A stretch of DNA of 64,000 bases from assembly GCF_014161445.1 (NCBI RefSeq), contig NZ_JABBXA010000003.1:1-64000 (forward strand), given 5' to 3'. This document shows, one piece after another, positions 28,794 to 36,741 of this stretch. Each line of letters begins with the position of its first letter. Within the stretch, counting starts at the first letter, position 1. Made by a program: the position numbers and the translations under genes. This DNA is from Microbispora sp. H13382. GTDB lineage: Bacteria; Actinomycetota; Actinomycetes; Streptosporangiales; Streptosporangiaceae. The notes under the pieces are model-generated. The model saw only the letters and a program-made list of their open reading frames with translations, was not told the origin of the DNA and did no database searches.

Positions 28794-30161
28794 GTGGTCG
28801 GTTACAGTCACACAGTGGCAGGCCTCGACCCCCGCGCCGTTCTCAGGGAGCGTCCGTCCATCGGTCTCATCGTGGGTCTGGTCGTCGCCGGGATCTGCGC
28901 CCTGGTGTCGTTCTCCTTCGACATCATCAACGGCGAGCCGGTCCAGTTCTTCATCGCGCTCGGGCTCGCCGTGGCCCCCGTGCCGCTGCTGCTCGCGGGC
29001 GTGCTCGCCCTCGACCGGATGGAACCGGAGCCCCGCACCAACCTGATCTTCGCGTTCGCCTGGGGCGCCGGCATCGCCGTCCTGCTCGCCGGCGTGCTCA
29101 ACTCGCTCAACCTCGTCTACGTGGCCCACCAGCTCGGGGACATGACCAACGCCCGCAACCTGGTCGCCACGTTCGGCGCCCCGCCGGTCGAGGAGACGGC
29201 CAAGGGGCTGGTCCTGCTCGGGCTGCTGTGGTTCCGGCGGCAGGAGCTGGACGGTCCCACCGACGGGATCATCTACGCCAGCATGGTCGGGCTCGGCTTC
29301 GCCATGTCGGAGAACGTCAGCTACTACCTGGCCGCGCTGGAGGAGAACGGCGCGCAGGGGCTGGCCGCCACGCTCGTGCTGCGGGCCGTGCTGTCGCCGT
29401 TCGCCCATCCGCTGTTCACCTCCCTGATCGGGATCGCGGTCGCGTACGCCGCCCAGCGCGGAGGTGCGGTCGGGGTCGTCGTGATCGTCATCGGGTGGAT
29501 CGGCGCCATGCTGCTGCACGGACTCTGGAACGGCTTCGCCTCCTTCGCCGGCCTCGGCGGGCTCGCCATCGCCTACCTGCTGCTGATGATGCTGCTCATC
29601 GTCGAGCTCGTCGTGATCTTCCGGGACAGACGGCGGATCGTCGGGCTGATCCAGCACTACCTGCCGCCGTACGAGCGCAACGGGCTGATCAACCAGGCCG
29701 ACATCTTCATGTTGTCGTCCCTGCGCCGGCGGCGGCAGGCCAGGGCGTGGGCCAAGGCCCACGGCGGCAGGGCCGGGGCACGGGCCATGATCGATTATCA
29801 GATCGCCTCGACCGAGCTCGGGCTGCTGCACGCCCGCGCGGCCCGGGGCGGGGTGGACGAGCAGACCTTCCGCGCCCAGCAGCGGTCGCTCGCGGACCTG
29901 ATGGCCTACACCCGGCTGTCGTTCCCGCTGCCGGAGCGTCACCAGGCGAGCGCCGCGCGAGGGGTGCCGCCGCCGGGGTACGCTCCGGGCGCCCCGCCGC
30001 CCGGCCAGTGGCCGGGCGGCGGCCCCGCCGTGCCGCCCTGGTATCGGCAGCAGCCTGGCGAGCCGGGCCACGGCCCCGCGCAGGGGCCACCATCCCCGGG
30101 CCCCGGGCGCCCGCAGACGCCGCCGCAGAACGGGCCGCAGGGCCCGGGGCGGGGGAACTGA
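28794..30161 (+). CDS. PrsW-family intramembrane metalloprotease
   Basis: 455 residues with about eight to nine membrane segments and a proline/glycine-rich cytoplasmic tail (about 375-455). The PrsW motifs are intact: GAPPVEETAKG (EExxK), GLGFAMSENV (GFxxxEN), SPFAHPLFTSLIG and LLHGLWNG, giving the two conserved glutamates and two histidines expected for metal. In B. subtilis PrsW cleaves an anti-sigma factor, but the target here is unknown. GTG 28794 is chosen because GGAGGAGG lies about 12 bases upstream. GTG 28815 is the alternative. The tail with repeated PPG/GQ words looks disordered. Confidence 0.85.
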   Translation: MVGYSHTVAGLDPRAVLRERPSIGLIVGLVVAGICALVSFSFDIINGEPVQFFIALGLAVAPVPLLLAGVLALDRMEPEPRTNLIFAFAWGAGIAVLLAGVLNSLNLVYVAHQLGDMTNARNLVATFGAPPVEETAKGLVLLGLLWFRRQELDGPTDGIIYASMVGLGFAMSENVSYYLAALEENGAQGLAATLVLRAVLSPFAHPLFTSLIGIAVAYAAQRGGAVGVVVIVIGWIGAMLLHGLWNGFASFAGLGGLAIAYLLLMMLLIVELVVIFRDRRRIVGLIQHYLPPYERNGLINQADIFMLSSLRRRRQARAWAKAHGGRAGARAMIDYQIASTELGLLHARAARGGVDEQTFRAQQRSLADLMAYTRLSFPLPERHQASAARGVPPPGYAPGAPPPGQWPGGGPAVPPWYRQQPGEPGHGPAQGPPSPGPGRPQTPPQNGPQGPGRGN

Positions 30162-30183
30162 GGGCGGCGTCCCCGGAGGTCTC

Positions 30184-31638
30184 TCACTCCGTGGTGCGGC
30201 GCTGGCTCTCGATCTGACGCAGGCACTCGCCGGCGACGCGGCGGGCGAACCCGGCCGGATCCAGATGCGCGGGCACCGGCTCCGGCACGACGGCGTGCAC
30301 GACGCCCTCGGCGAGCAGGTCGGCCGCGCGCACCCGCTGCCGGCGGGCGACCTGGGGCGCGAGCCCGGGGCCGCCGTGCAGGATCGCGCTGGCGCCCTCC
30401 GGCGGCAGGGGGGACAGCCACGCGTTGCCGGCCGCGATCACCCGGCGGGACGGCAGCAGGGCCAGCGCGCCACCGCCGCTGCCCTCGCCCAGCAGCACCG
30501 AGACGGTGGGGACGGTGAGCTCCACCATCTCGGCCAGGCAGCGGGCGATCTCCCCGGCCAGGGCGCCCTCCTCGGCGGCGGCGGACAGGTCCGCCCCGGG
30601 GGTGTCGATGACGCAGATCAGCGGCAGGCGCAGCTCCTGGGCGAGGCGCATGCCGCGCCGGGCGCCGCGCAGCGCGGCCGGGCCCAGGGGACGGTGCTGG
30701 GACTGGGTGCGCCGGTCCTGCCCGACGAGCACACAGGGGGTGCCGGAGAACGAGGTGAGCGCCAGCAGGAGCGCGTCGTCGGTCTCCCCGGATTGGGTGC
30801 CGTGCAGCGGCAGGACGTCGTCGGCGGCGTGACGGAGCAGCTCCCGTACGCCGGGCCGGTCGGGCCGGCGGGTGAGGGTGATCGAGGACCAGGCGTCGCC
30901 TCCGGCGTCCACCGCGCTCGTCTCCGCGGGCGCCTCCCGCGGCGGCGTCTCCGCCTCCGGACGGCGTGCCCCGGAGAGAAGGGCGAGCGCGCGGGCGGTC
31001 ACGCCGGCCAGTTCCCCGGTGGGGACGACGGCGTCGAGGATCCCCTTGGCGACGAGGTTCTCGGCCACCTGGACGCCCTCGGGGAACGGCTCCCCGCGCA
31101 GGGTCTGGTAGACGAGGGGGCCGAGGAAGCCGATGAGCGCGCCGGGCTCGGCGACCGCGACGTGCCCGAGGGACCCCCAGGAGGCGAACACGCCGCCGGT
31201 CGTGGGATGGCGCAGGTAGACGAGGTAGGGCAGGCCGGCGGCCTTGTGCGCGACCACCGCGCGGCTGATCTCGATCATCCGGACGAACGCCGGCGTGCCC
31301 TCCTGCATGCGCGTGCCGCCCGAGGCCGGTGCGGCGATCAGCGGCAGCCGTTCGCGGGTCGCCCGCCGTACGGCGGCGACGATGCGCTCCGCCGTGGCCA
31401 CTCCGATGGAGCCGCCGAGGAAGCCGAACTCGCTGACGACGAGCGCGGCCGCGTGCCCGCGGATCAGCGCCCGGCCGGTGAGCACGGCCTCGTCGGTGCC
31501 GGCCTTCGTCTCCGCCCGCTCCAGCGCGGCGCGGTAGCCGGCGTCGTATCCGGTGCGGTCGACCGGCTCGTCCCAGGGGCGGAAGGTGCCGGGGTCGACC
31601 GTGGCGTCGATCAGCGCGCGGGCGCCCAGCCGGGTCAT
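30184..31638 (-). CDS. Fused acetyl/acyl-CoA carboxylase carboxyltransferase (beta-alpha)
   Basis: 484 residues joining two crotonase-fold carboxyltransferase halves. The beta half (about 1-225) contains FGFLGGSIGVATAERI near 73 and APASGGTRMQEG near 101. The alpha half (about 255-484) contains LICVIDTPGADLSAAAEEG near 343 and VLLGEGSGGGALALL near 385. The four-Cys zinc ribbon of classic AccD is missing. It probably supplies the carboxyltransferase for acetyl- or another short acyl-CoA, with biotin carboxylase and carrier encoded elsewhere. ATG 31638 overlaps the stop of a 35-residue upstream ORF (ATGA), implying translational coupling. Confidence 0.85.
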   Translation of the reverse strand: MTRLGARALIDATVDPGTFRPWDEPVDRTGYDAGYRAALERAETKAGTDEAVLTGRALIRGHAAALVVSEFGFLGGSIGVATAERIVAAVRRATRERLPLIAAPASGGTRMQEGTPAFVRMIEISRAVVAHKAAGLPYLVYLRHPTTGGVFASWGSLGHVAVAEPGALIGFLGPLVYQTLRGEPFPEGVQVAENLVAKGILDAVVPTGELAGVTARALALLSGARRPEAETPPREAPAETSAVDAGGDAWSSITLTRRPDRPGVRELLRHAADDVLPLHGTQSGETDDALLLALTSFSGTPCVLVGQDRRTQSQHRPLGPAALRGARRGMRLAQELRLPLICVIDTPGADLSAAAEEGALAGEIARCLAEMVELTVPTVSVLLGEGSGGGALALLPSRRVIAAGNAWLSPLPPEGASAILHGGPGLAPQVARRQRVRAADLLAEGVVHAVVPEPVPAHLDPAGFARRVAGECLRQIESQRRTTE

Positions 31639-31742
31639 GCGCCGCGCTCCCGGACGTCGTCGCCGTCGACCGGGTCGCGCACCGTGCCGAGGCGTCCGAC
31701 CTCGATCGGGCCGCCGTCCCGGCGGATTCCCACGATTGTCAT
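31635..31742 (-). CDS. Small 35-residue protein coupled to the carboxyltransferase gene
   Basis: ATG 31742 to TGA 31635 encodes MTIVGIRRDGGPIEVGRLGT and 15 more residues ending in an acidic/basic tail. A very good GGAGGAG lies nine to ten bases upstream, better than that of many genes here, and its stop overlaps the carboxyltransferase start by four bases. I do not recognise it. It does not look like the known acyl-CoA carboxylase epsilon subunit, nor like a biotin carrier. It may be a real accessory subunit or a leader that couples translation. Confidence 0.5.
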   Translation of the reverse strand: MTIVGIRRDGGPIEVGRLGTVRDPVDGDDVRERGA

Positions 31743-31900
31743 CGGTCGGCTCCTCCAGCCCGGAATCTCGCGAATCAGGTTCGTGGGTCTCGTGAAGCCG
31801 CTGCCGGCGGCCCCGGCAACACCCTCAAGCCGTTCCACGTCCACACCGTGCTGCGTACCCCGCACGCGGCGAACCTCAGCGCGGTCCGTTCCGCCGCCGC

Positions 31901-31933
31901 GCGAGGGTGGTCAGAACGCGAGGGTGGTCAGAA
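31901..31933. repeat. 16-bp tandem duplication across the HxlR stop codon
   Basis: GCGAGGGTGGTCAGAA occurs at 31901-31916 and again at 31918-31933. The second copy contains the TGA stop of the HxlR gene (31928-31930, minus strand). A recent slippage-type duplication with no effect on the protein. Confidence 0.8.
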
Positions 31934-32575
31934 GCGGAACGTCTCGACGAACCGGTGGAGAAGAGCGGGGTCGCCCTTCACGCTCACGCTGCCGTCGGCC
32001 AGTGCCTCCCCGGGAGTCTTGGCACCGGTCATCAACGCGTGGACACCTTGGTCGCTCAGCCTTTCGACGACGAGGTCCGGGGCGGGGTGCGGGCCGACGC
32101 CGACCGTCAGGGCCCCGTCGGTGATCTGCAGGCGGAGGGTGAAGTCGCCCATCCGGACCTCGTAGCCGACGGTCGTGCCCCGAGCCGCTTCCGGCCGGTA
32201 GGTGGTGCGGAAGGCCATGGCCACCGACTCGGGCGTGATGACCTCGCCGGCGCGGGGCTCGGTCATCGTCCGGGCGCCCCAGCGGCCCAGCGCGATCAGC
32301 GCCGGCTCGAGTTCGCATCCGTAGCCGGTGAGCTCGTACACGACCGCGCGTTCGGGATGCGGCAGCGCGCGGCGCACGACCAGTCCCGCCTCTTCGAGCT
32401 GTTTGAGGCGGGCCGACAGGATGTTGGTCGGGATGGCGGACAGGCCCTTGCGCAGGTCCGTGTAGCGCTGGGGCCCGGAGAGCAGGTTGCGGACGATCAG
32501 CAGGGTCCAGCGTTCGCCGACCATCTCCATCGCGCGGGCCAGCCCACAGAACTGCCCGTACTCACGAACCGTCAT
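31928..32575 (-). CDS. HxlR-family transcriptional regulator with C-terminal SCP2-like domain
   Basis: 215 residues. Residues 1-100 are a winged helix of the HxlR type (CGLARAMEMVGERWTLLIVR, then RYTDLRKGLSAIPTNILSAR). The N-terminal Cys is often redox-active in this family. Residues 110-215 look like an SCP2/alkyl-sulfatase-like sterol-carrier fold (TLRLQITDGALTVGVGPHP, LADGSVSVKGDPALLHRFVE). Such two-domain proteins probably sense a small hydrophobic ligand or redox state. ATG 32575 is used; the family begins here. It is divergent from an alpha/beta hydrolase, its likely target. Confidence 0.85.
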   Translation of the reverse strand: MTVREYGQFCGLARAMEMVGERWTLLIVRNLLSGPQRYTDLRKGLSAIPTNILSARLKQLEEAGLVVRRALPHPERAVVYELTGYGCELEPALIALGRWGARTMTEPRAGEVITPESVAMAFRTTYRPEAARGTTVGYEVRMGDFTLRLQITDGALTVGVGPHPAPDLVVERLSDQGVHALMTGAKTPGEALADGSVSVKGDPALLHRFVETFRF

Positions 32576-32601
32576 GCTGCAGATCCTACTCCATGCTTCG
32601 G

Positions 32602-32630
32602 TTGACAAACCTTGCTTGCAAAATACAAGC
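32602..32630. promoter_or_regulatory. Promoter and putative HxlR operator
   Basis: TTGACA at 32602-32607 is a consensus -35 for rightward transcription. Over the spacer and -10 region lies the inverted repeat GCTTG (32614-32618) / CAAGC (32626-32630) around an A/T-rich centre, AT-rich against the surrounding GC. The position between the divergent regulator and hydrolase genes fits an autoregulatory HxlR site. Confidence 0.55.
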
Positions 32631-32686
32631 TTGCTTCTCGTTCGGCCACGAGGCCGGTCAGCAGAGTCATCCTGAGGAGTGGTCGC

Positions 32687-32764
32687 GTGACTGTGCCCGG
32701 CGGCACGATCACCCTGGCGGGCAGCCCCACCGGCGTGCTCGACCTGACCTACCGGCCCGTCTGA
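32687..32764 (+). CDS. Possible 25-residue ORF, perhaps an aldo/keto reductase start remnant
   Basis: GTG 32687 to TGA 32764, with GAGGAG at a proper distance, encodes MTVPGGTITLAGSPTGVLDL and five more residues. The opening GGTITLAG resembles the N-terminus of aldo/keto reductases, but the frame ends at once. It may be a gene remnant or a leader for the hydrolase 28 bases downstream. Confidence 0.3.
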   Translation: MTVPGGTITLAGSPTGVLDLTYRPV

Positions 32765-32792
32765 CCCCTGAGCGAAGAGAAAGAGAACATCG

Positions 32793-33626
32793 ATGAACGA
32801 CGCCGAGATCAGGACGCTCCAGGTCCCCGGGGCACGCCTGCACTACGAGGTCCGGGGGACCGGACCGCTGCTGCTGATGATTCCCGGCGCGCCCGCCGAC
32901 GCCGGGGCGCTGGCCGGGCTCGCCGCGAGCCTGTCCGACCGCTACACCGTCGTCACCTACGACCAGCGCGGCCTGTCCCGCAGCCTCCTGACGGGCCCGC
33001 CCGCCGACCAGGACGTCGCGGTCTTCGGCGAGGACGCCTACCGCCTGCTGGCCGCCCTGGGCGACGAGCCGGCCAACGTGCTGGGCAACAGCGGCGGCGC
33101 GCTCACCGCCCTGGACCTCGCGGCCCGCCACCCCGGGCGGGTGCGTGCCCTGGTCGTGCACGAGCCGCCGATCCCCGAGCTGCTGCCCGGCCGCGAACAC
33201 TGGCGAGCGGCGTTCCAGGACGTGTACGACACCTACCGCGACCAGGGCGCGGGTCCGGCGATGCAGAAGTTCGCCGCCACCGTCGCGGGAGAAGGCGGTG
33301 CGCCCCCCGCGATGCCCGATTTCGCCCAGATGCCGCCCGAGGCGCTGGAGATGATGGGCCGCATCCAGCAGAACCTCGATCACTTCTTCTCCCATGTGCT
33401 GCTGCCCGTGCTGCGCTTCGTGCCCGACGTCGCCGCGCTGCGCTCCGGCCCCGTGCCGGTCGCCGTGGGCGTCGGAGCGGCCTCGGGCGACGGGGTGCCC
33501 GCCTCGTCCGCCAGGGTGCTGGCCGAACGGCTCGGCGTCGAGCCGCTCGTCTTCCCGGGCGACCACCAGGGCCTGGCGCTCGACGTCGCCACCTGCGCCG
33601 AGATCATCCACAAGGCCCTCGGCTGA
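32793..33626 (+). CDS. Alpha/beta-fold hydrolase
   Basis: 277 residues. The nucleophile elbow is GNSGG with Ser100. The oxyanion region LLMIPGAPADAGAL lies near 27, YDQRGLSRS near 57, and the late PGDHQGLALD supplies the catalytic His. No signal peptide, so cytoplasmic. Substrate unknown; relatives include esterases and haloalkane-type hydrolases. It is divergent from the HxlR regulator and probably under its control. Start ATG 32793 has an AGAGAAAGAG purine stretch upstream rather than a strong ribosome site. Confidence 0.85.
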   Translation: MNDAEIRTLQVPGARLHYEVRGTGPLLLMIPGAPADAGALAGLAASLSDRYTVVTYDQRGLSRSLLTGPPADQDVAVFGEDAYRLLAALGDEPANVLGNSGGALTALDLAARHPGRVRALVVHEPPIPELLPGREHWRAAFQDVYDTYRDQGAGPAMQKFAATVAGEGGAPPAMPDFAQMPPEALEMMGRIQQNLDHFFSHVLLPVLRFVPDVAALRSGPVPVAVGVGAASGDGVPASSARVLAERLGVEPLVFPGDHQGLALDVATCAEIIHKALG

Positions 33627-33844
33627 CCCCGCCGGCGGGCCGGGGCGCGAGCGCCCGCGCCGCCCCGGCGCCCCGCCTCCGTGCCCGCCTCCGTGCCCGC
33701 GTCCGCCGCCGTAGGCTGACGTCGGCGCGGAGGCCGTACCCGCCCGGTCGGTGCCGGGGGCGTACGGACATTCCGCGCCCGCTGCCCCACCCAGCTCGCC
33801 CGGGGACGAAGGCGACCCCGGCTGACGCAAGGATCGGAGTCACC
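33627..33844. other. Intergenic region with a 12-bp tandem repeat
   Basis: GCCTCCGTGCCC is repeated in tandem at 33675-33698, with a partial third copy. No gene recognised. The CoA-transferase promoter should lie in the right-hand half. Confidence 0.4.
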
Positions 33845-35071
33845 GTGTCCGGACCGCTCGACGGAGTGCTCGTCGTCGATCTGACCCGCGCCCTCGCCGG
33901 GCCGCACGCCGCGATGATGCTGGGCGACCTCGGCGCCCGCGTCGTCAAGGTGGAGAACCCCGGAGGCGGGGACGACACCCGCGGCTGGGGGCCGCCTTTC
34001 GTGCAGCCCGAGACGGGCGACCGCGAGTCGACCTACTTCCTGTCGGCCAACCGCAACAAGGAGTCGATCACCCTCGACCTCAAGGACGACGCCGACCGGG
34101 AGGTGCTCACGGGTCTGCTGCGCCGCGCCGACGTGCTGCTGGAGAACTTCCGGCCCGGCACGCTGACCCGGCTCGGGTTCGGCACCGACGTCCTGGCCGA
34201 GCTGAACCCGCGGCTGATCACGCTGTCGATCAGCGGCTTCGGGCACGACGGACCGGAGGGCGGCCGGGCGGGCTACGACCAGATCGCCCAGGGCGAGGCC
34301 GGGCTGATGTCCCTGACCGGGCCGGGGCCGGACGACCCGCAGCGCGTCGGCGTCCCGATCGGCGACCTGCTGGCCGGCATGTACGGCGCCTACGGCGTGC
34401 TGGCCGCGCTGTTCGAGAGGGAACGCACCGGACGCGGGCAGGTGGTGCGCACCTCGCTGCTCGCGGCGATCGTCGGCGTGCACGCCTTCCAGGGGACGGC
34501 GTGGACGGTCGCCGGCCAGGTCGGGCGGCCGCAGGGCAACCACCACCCGTCGATCGCGCCGTACGGGCTGTTCCGCTGCAAGGACGGATCGGTGCAGCTG
34601 TCGTGCGGCAGCGAGTCGCTGTGGCGCCGGCTCTGCGGTGAGTTCGGCCTGGACCCCGAGGCGCCGGGCATGGCGACCAACGGCGAACGCGTGGGCAACC
34701 GGCAGCGGGTGATCGAGCTGATCGAGGACGCCTTCGCGGAGCATCCCGCCGAGGAGTTGCTGGCCCGGCTGGCCGCGGCAGGCATCCCGGCCGGCAAGGT
34801 GCGCACGATCGACGAGGTCTACGCGTGGGAGCAGACCCTGTCACAGGGGCTGCTCGTCGACGTCGAGCACGCCACCCTCGGCCGGCTGCGACTGCCCGGT
34901 CCGCCGCTGCGCTTCTTCACTCCCGGCCCGGACGGCGAGACCGAGACCACCCGCCGCGAGCACGCCGCGCCGCCCGTGCTCGACGCCGACGGAGCGGCCA
35001 TCCGCGCCGAGGTGGCCCGGGGCGCCGACGGCGCCCCCCAGCGGGACCGGCCGAGCTCAGCCGACGCCTGA
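33845..35071 (+). CDS. CaiB/BaiF-family CoA transferase (family III)
   Basis: 408 residues. Family III CoA transferases move CoA between carboxylic acids through an aspartyl-CoA thioester. The catalytic Asp174 lies in GVPIGDLLAGMYG. The N-terminal VVDLTRALAGPHAAMMLGDL near 10, VKVENPGGGDDTRGWGPPF near 35 and SANRNKESITLDLK near 68 are family signatures. Substrates are not predictable; carnitine, formyl/oxalyl, succinyl or mesaconyl types share these motifs. GTG 33845 is the start, with only a weak AGGA upstream. It seems to be transcribed alone. Confidence 0.9.
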   Translation: MSGPLDGVLVVDLTRALAGPHAAMMLGDLGARVVKVENPGGGDDTRGWGPPFVQPETGDRESTYFLSANRNKESITLDLKDDADREVLTGLLRRADVLLENFRPGTLTRLGFGTDVLAELNPRLITLSISGFGHDGPEGGRAGYDQIAQGEAGLMSLTGPGPDDPQRVGVPIGDLLAGMYGAYGVLAALFERERTGRGQVVRTSLLAAIVGVHAFQGTAWTVAGQVGRPQGNHHPSIAPYGLFRCKDGSVQLSCGSESLWRRLCGEFGLDPEAPGMATNGERVGNRQRVIELIEDAFAEHPAEELLARLAAAGIPAGKVRTIDEVYAWEQTLSQGLLVDVEHATLGRLRLPGPPLRFFTPGPDGETETTRREHAAPPVLDADGAAIRAEVARGADGAPQRDRPSSADA

Positions 35072-35271
35072 GCGGGCGCCCGGGTCGTACGGCCTGTCCG
35101 CTCTTGGCCCGGGCGGCCCGCGCGTGCTTCAATCACTGTGCGCGGTGGCCACTTGATGGGTGGGCTCCAGGAGGGCGTGTGGCGATGCCGCATGCGTTCT
35201 TCTCGTACGACAGCCCCTGACGGCGCGACCTTCCCCGGAAGGCGTGCCCGCCCATCATGAGGAGAACTTCA

Positions 35272-36351
35272 GTGCAATCCCCGCGTTTGAGATCGCTGTC
35301 CCTGAGATCCGGGCGCAAACTCGCCGTGCTCGCCGTGGTGGCGGCCGTGCTCGCCGGCGTCGTCGCGGTCCTGACGCAGACCGCGGCCGAGGCGCACGGC
35401 GCCCTGCAGGCCCCGGCGAGCCGCACGTACGCGTGTTACACCGACGGCCTCACCGGCGGCCAGATCATCCCCAACAACCCCGCCTGCAAGGACGCCGTGG
35501 CGGCCGGCGGCACCCAGCCCCTCTACGACTGGTACGGCGTGCTCCGCTCCGACGGGGGCGGCCGCACCCGGGGCTTCATCCCCGACGGCCAGCTGTGCAG
35601 CGGCGGTTTCAGCAAGTACGCCGCCTACGACGCGCCCAGGACCGACTGGCCGACCACCACGCTCAAGGCGAACAGCATCTACAACTTCGTCTACGGCGCG
35701 TGGGTGCCGCACCCCGGCGGCTTCAAGCTCTACGTCACCAAGGACAGCTGGAACCCGACCAAGCCGCTGACGTGGGCGGACATGGAGGAGCAGCCGTTCC
35801 TCACGGTCGACCCCGAGCCCGCGGTCAGCAACGGCGCCTACCGCTTCTCCGGCAGGCTGCCCGACAAGAGCGGCCGGCACATCATCTACGCCGTCTGGTA
35901 CCGGTCCGACAGCCAGGAGACCTTCTACGGCTGCTCGGATGTGAACTTCCTCCGCGACGGCGTCTCGCCCAGCCCGTCGCCGAGCCCTTCGCCGAGCGCG
36001 TCCCCCACGAGCAGCCCGTCGCCGAGCCCCGCGGCCTCCCCGACCTCCGGCAACCCGGCGTGCACGGCCACGGTGAAGCTGACCAACACCTGGCAGGGCG
36101 GCTTCCAGGGCGAGGTCACGATCAAGAACACCGGCACGAGCCCGCTCAACGACTGGTACGTCCAGTGGGCGATGCCGCTGGGCACGACGCTCACGCAGGC
36201 GTGGAACGGGACGTCCATGCAGAGCGGGCCGTTCATGATGATCCATGCGCCGGAGTGGAACAAGTCGCTGGCCCCGGGCGCCTCGGCCACGGCCGGGTTC
36301 CTCGGCAGCGGCTCGGCCACCCCGTCGATCAGCGACATCAGCTGCGGCTGA
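35272..36351 (+). CDS. Secreted AA10 lytic polysaccharide monooxygenase with CBM2
   Basis: 359 residues. A basic N-region and hydrophobic core are followed by the signal-peptidase site AEA, so that the mature protein starts at His42. This N-terminal His, with His147 (WVPHPGG), forms the copper histidine brace. Phe226 (DVNF) fits the axial residue. AA10 enzymes cleave cellulose or chitin oxidatively. A Ser/Pro repeat linker (about 232-260) leads to a C-terminal CBM2 (about 263-359, starting CTATVKLTNTWQGGF with DWYVQW). CBM2 points to cellulose, or to chitin as an alternative. GTG 35272 is preferred over ATG 35257 because AGGAG lies nine bases before it. Confidence 0.92.
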   Translation: MQSPRLRSLSLRSGRKLAVLAVVAAVLAGVVAVLTQTAAEAHGALQAPASRTYACYTDGLTGGQIIPNNPACKDAVAAGGTQPLYDWYGVLRSDGGGRTRGFIPDGQLCSGGFSKYAAYDAPRTDWPTTTLKANSIYNFVYGAWVPHPGGFKLYVTKDSWNPTKPLTWADMEEQPFLTVDPEPAVSNGAYRFSGRLPDKSGRHIIYAVWYRSDSQETFYGCSDVNFLRDGVSPSPSPSPSPSASPTSSPSPSPAASPTSGNPACTATVKLTNTWQGGFQGEVTIKNTGTSPLNDWYVQWAMPLGTTLTQAWNGTSMQSGPFMMIHAPEWNKSLAPGASATAGFLGSGSATPSISDISCG

Positions 36352-36574
36352 CGGCTTCCCGCGACGCCGGGCGGACGGGCGCCGCCTGATCCGCCCGGCA
36401 CTCGCCGGGGGCCTTGTGGCCGCGCCCCGGCGCCGGGTGCCACGGGAGACGCCCGGGGAGGCCGTCGCGGCGGCTCCCCGGGCGTTGCGCGATGGGTGGG
36501 CGGAGGAGGATCCGCCTCTCGTACCCGCGGTGCGATAGCCACTGTGGGTGTGGCCTCACCTCCCTCTGGGGATG

Positions 36575-36590
36575 GTGGGAGCGCTCCCAC
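36575..36590. promoter_or_regulatory. CelR/CebR-type operator, orphan
   Basis: GTGGGAGCGCTCCCAC is a perfect 16-bp palindrome containing TGGGAGCGCTCCCA, the 14-bp site bound by the LacI-family regulator CelR in Thermobifida fusca and near that of Streptomyces CebR. It lies downstream of the LPMO gene, not upstream, and no intact gene starts next to it. Confidence 0.75.
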
Positions 36591-36667
36591 ATGGCCCGGA
36601 CCCTAACCCGCCGCGTCGCGCCGGACCAGCGGACCCGCCCCGGCGGGCCCTGTCCGCCCAGTTCACG

Positions 36668-36699
36668 GCCCGCCGCGCGATGAAAGTTTCGCGGCGGGC
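36668..36699. terminator. Bidirectional terminator hairpin
   Basis: GCCCGCCGCG at 36668-36677 pairs perfectly with CGCGGCGGGC at 36690-36699 around a 12-base loop, just past the stop of the minus-strand YdcF gene. Confidence 0.7.
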
Positions 36700-36741
36700 A
36701 TCCCTCGGGTGCCTCTCACGGCCGCTCGTGGGATGCGGGAG

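Larger units (their letters stand above)
36352..36741. other. Convergent intergenic region with an orphan operator and a terminator
   Basis: 390 bases between the convergent 3' ends of the LPMO and YdcF genes. It contains a perfect CelR-type operator (36575-36590) and a strong hairpin (36668-36699). An ATG at 36590 opens about 30 codons (MARTLTRRVAPDQ and on) before a stop, without family similarity. No full gene is present. Confidence 0.5.

Noticed and set aside
33675..33698. 12-bp tandem repeat considered as a CRISPR or iteron array
   Set aside because: Only two full adjacent copies with no spacer; a simple slippage repeat.
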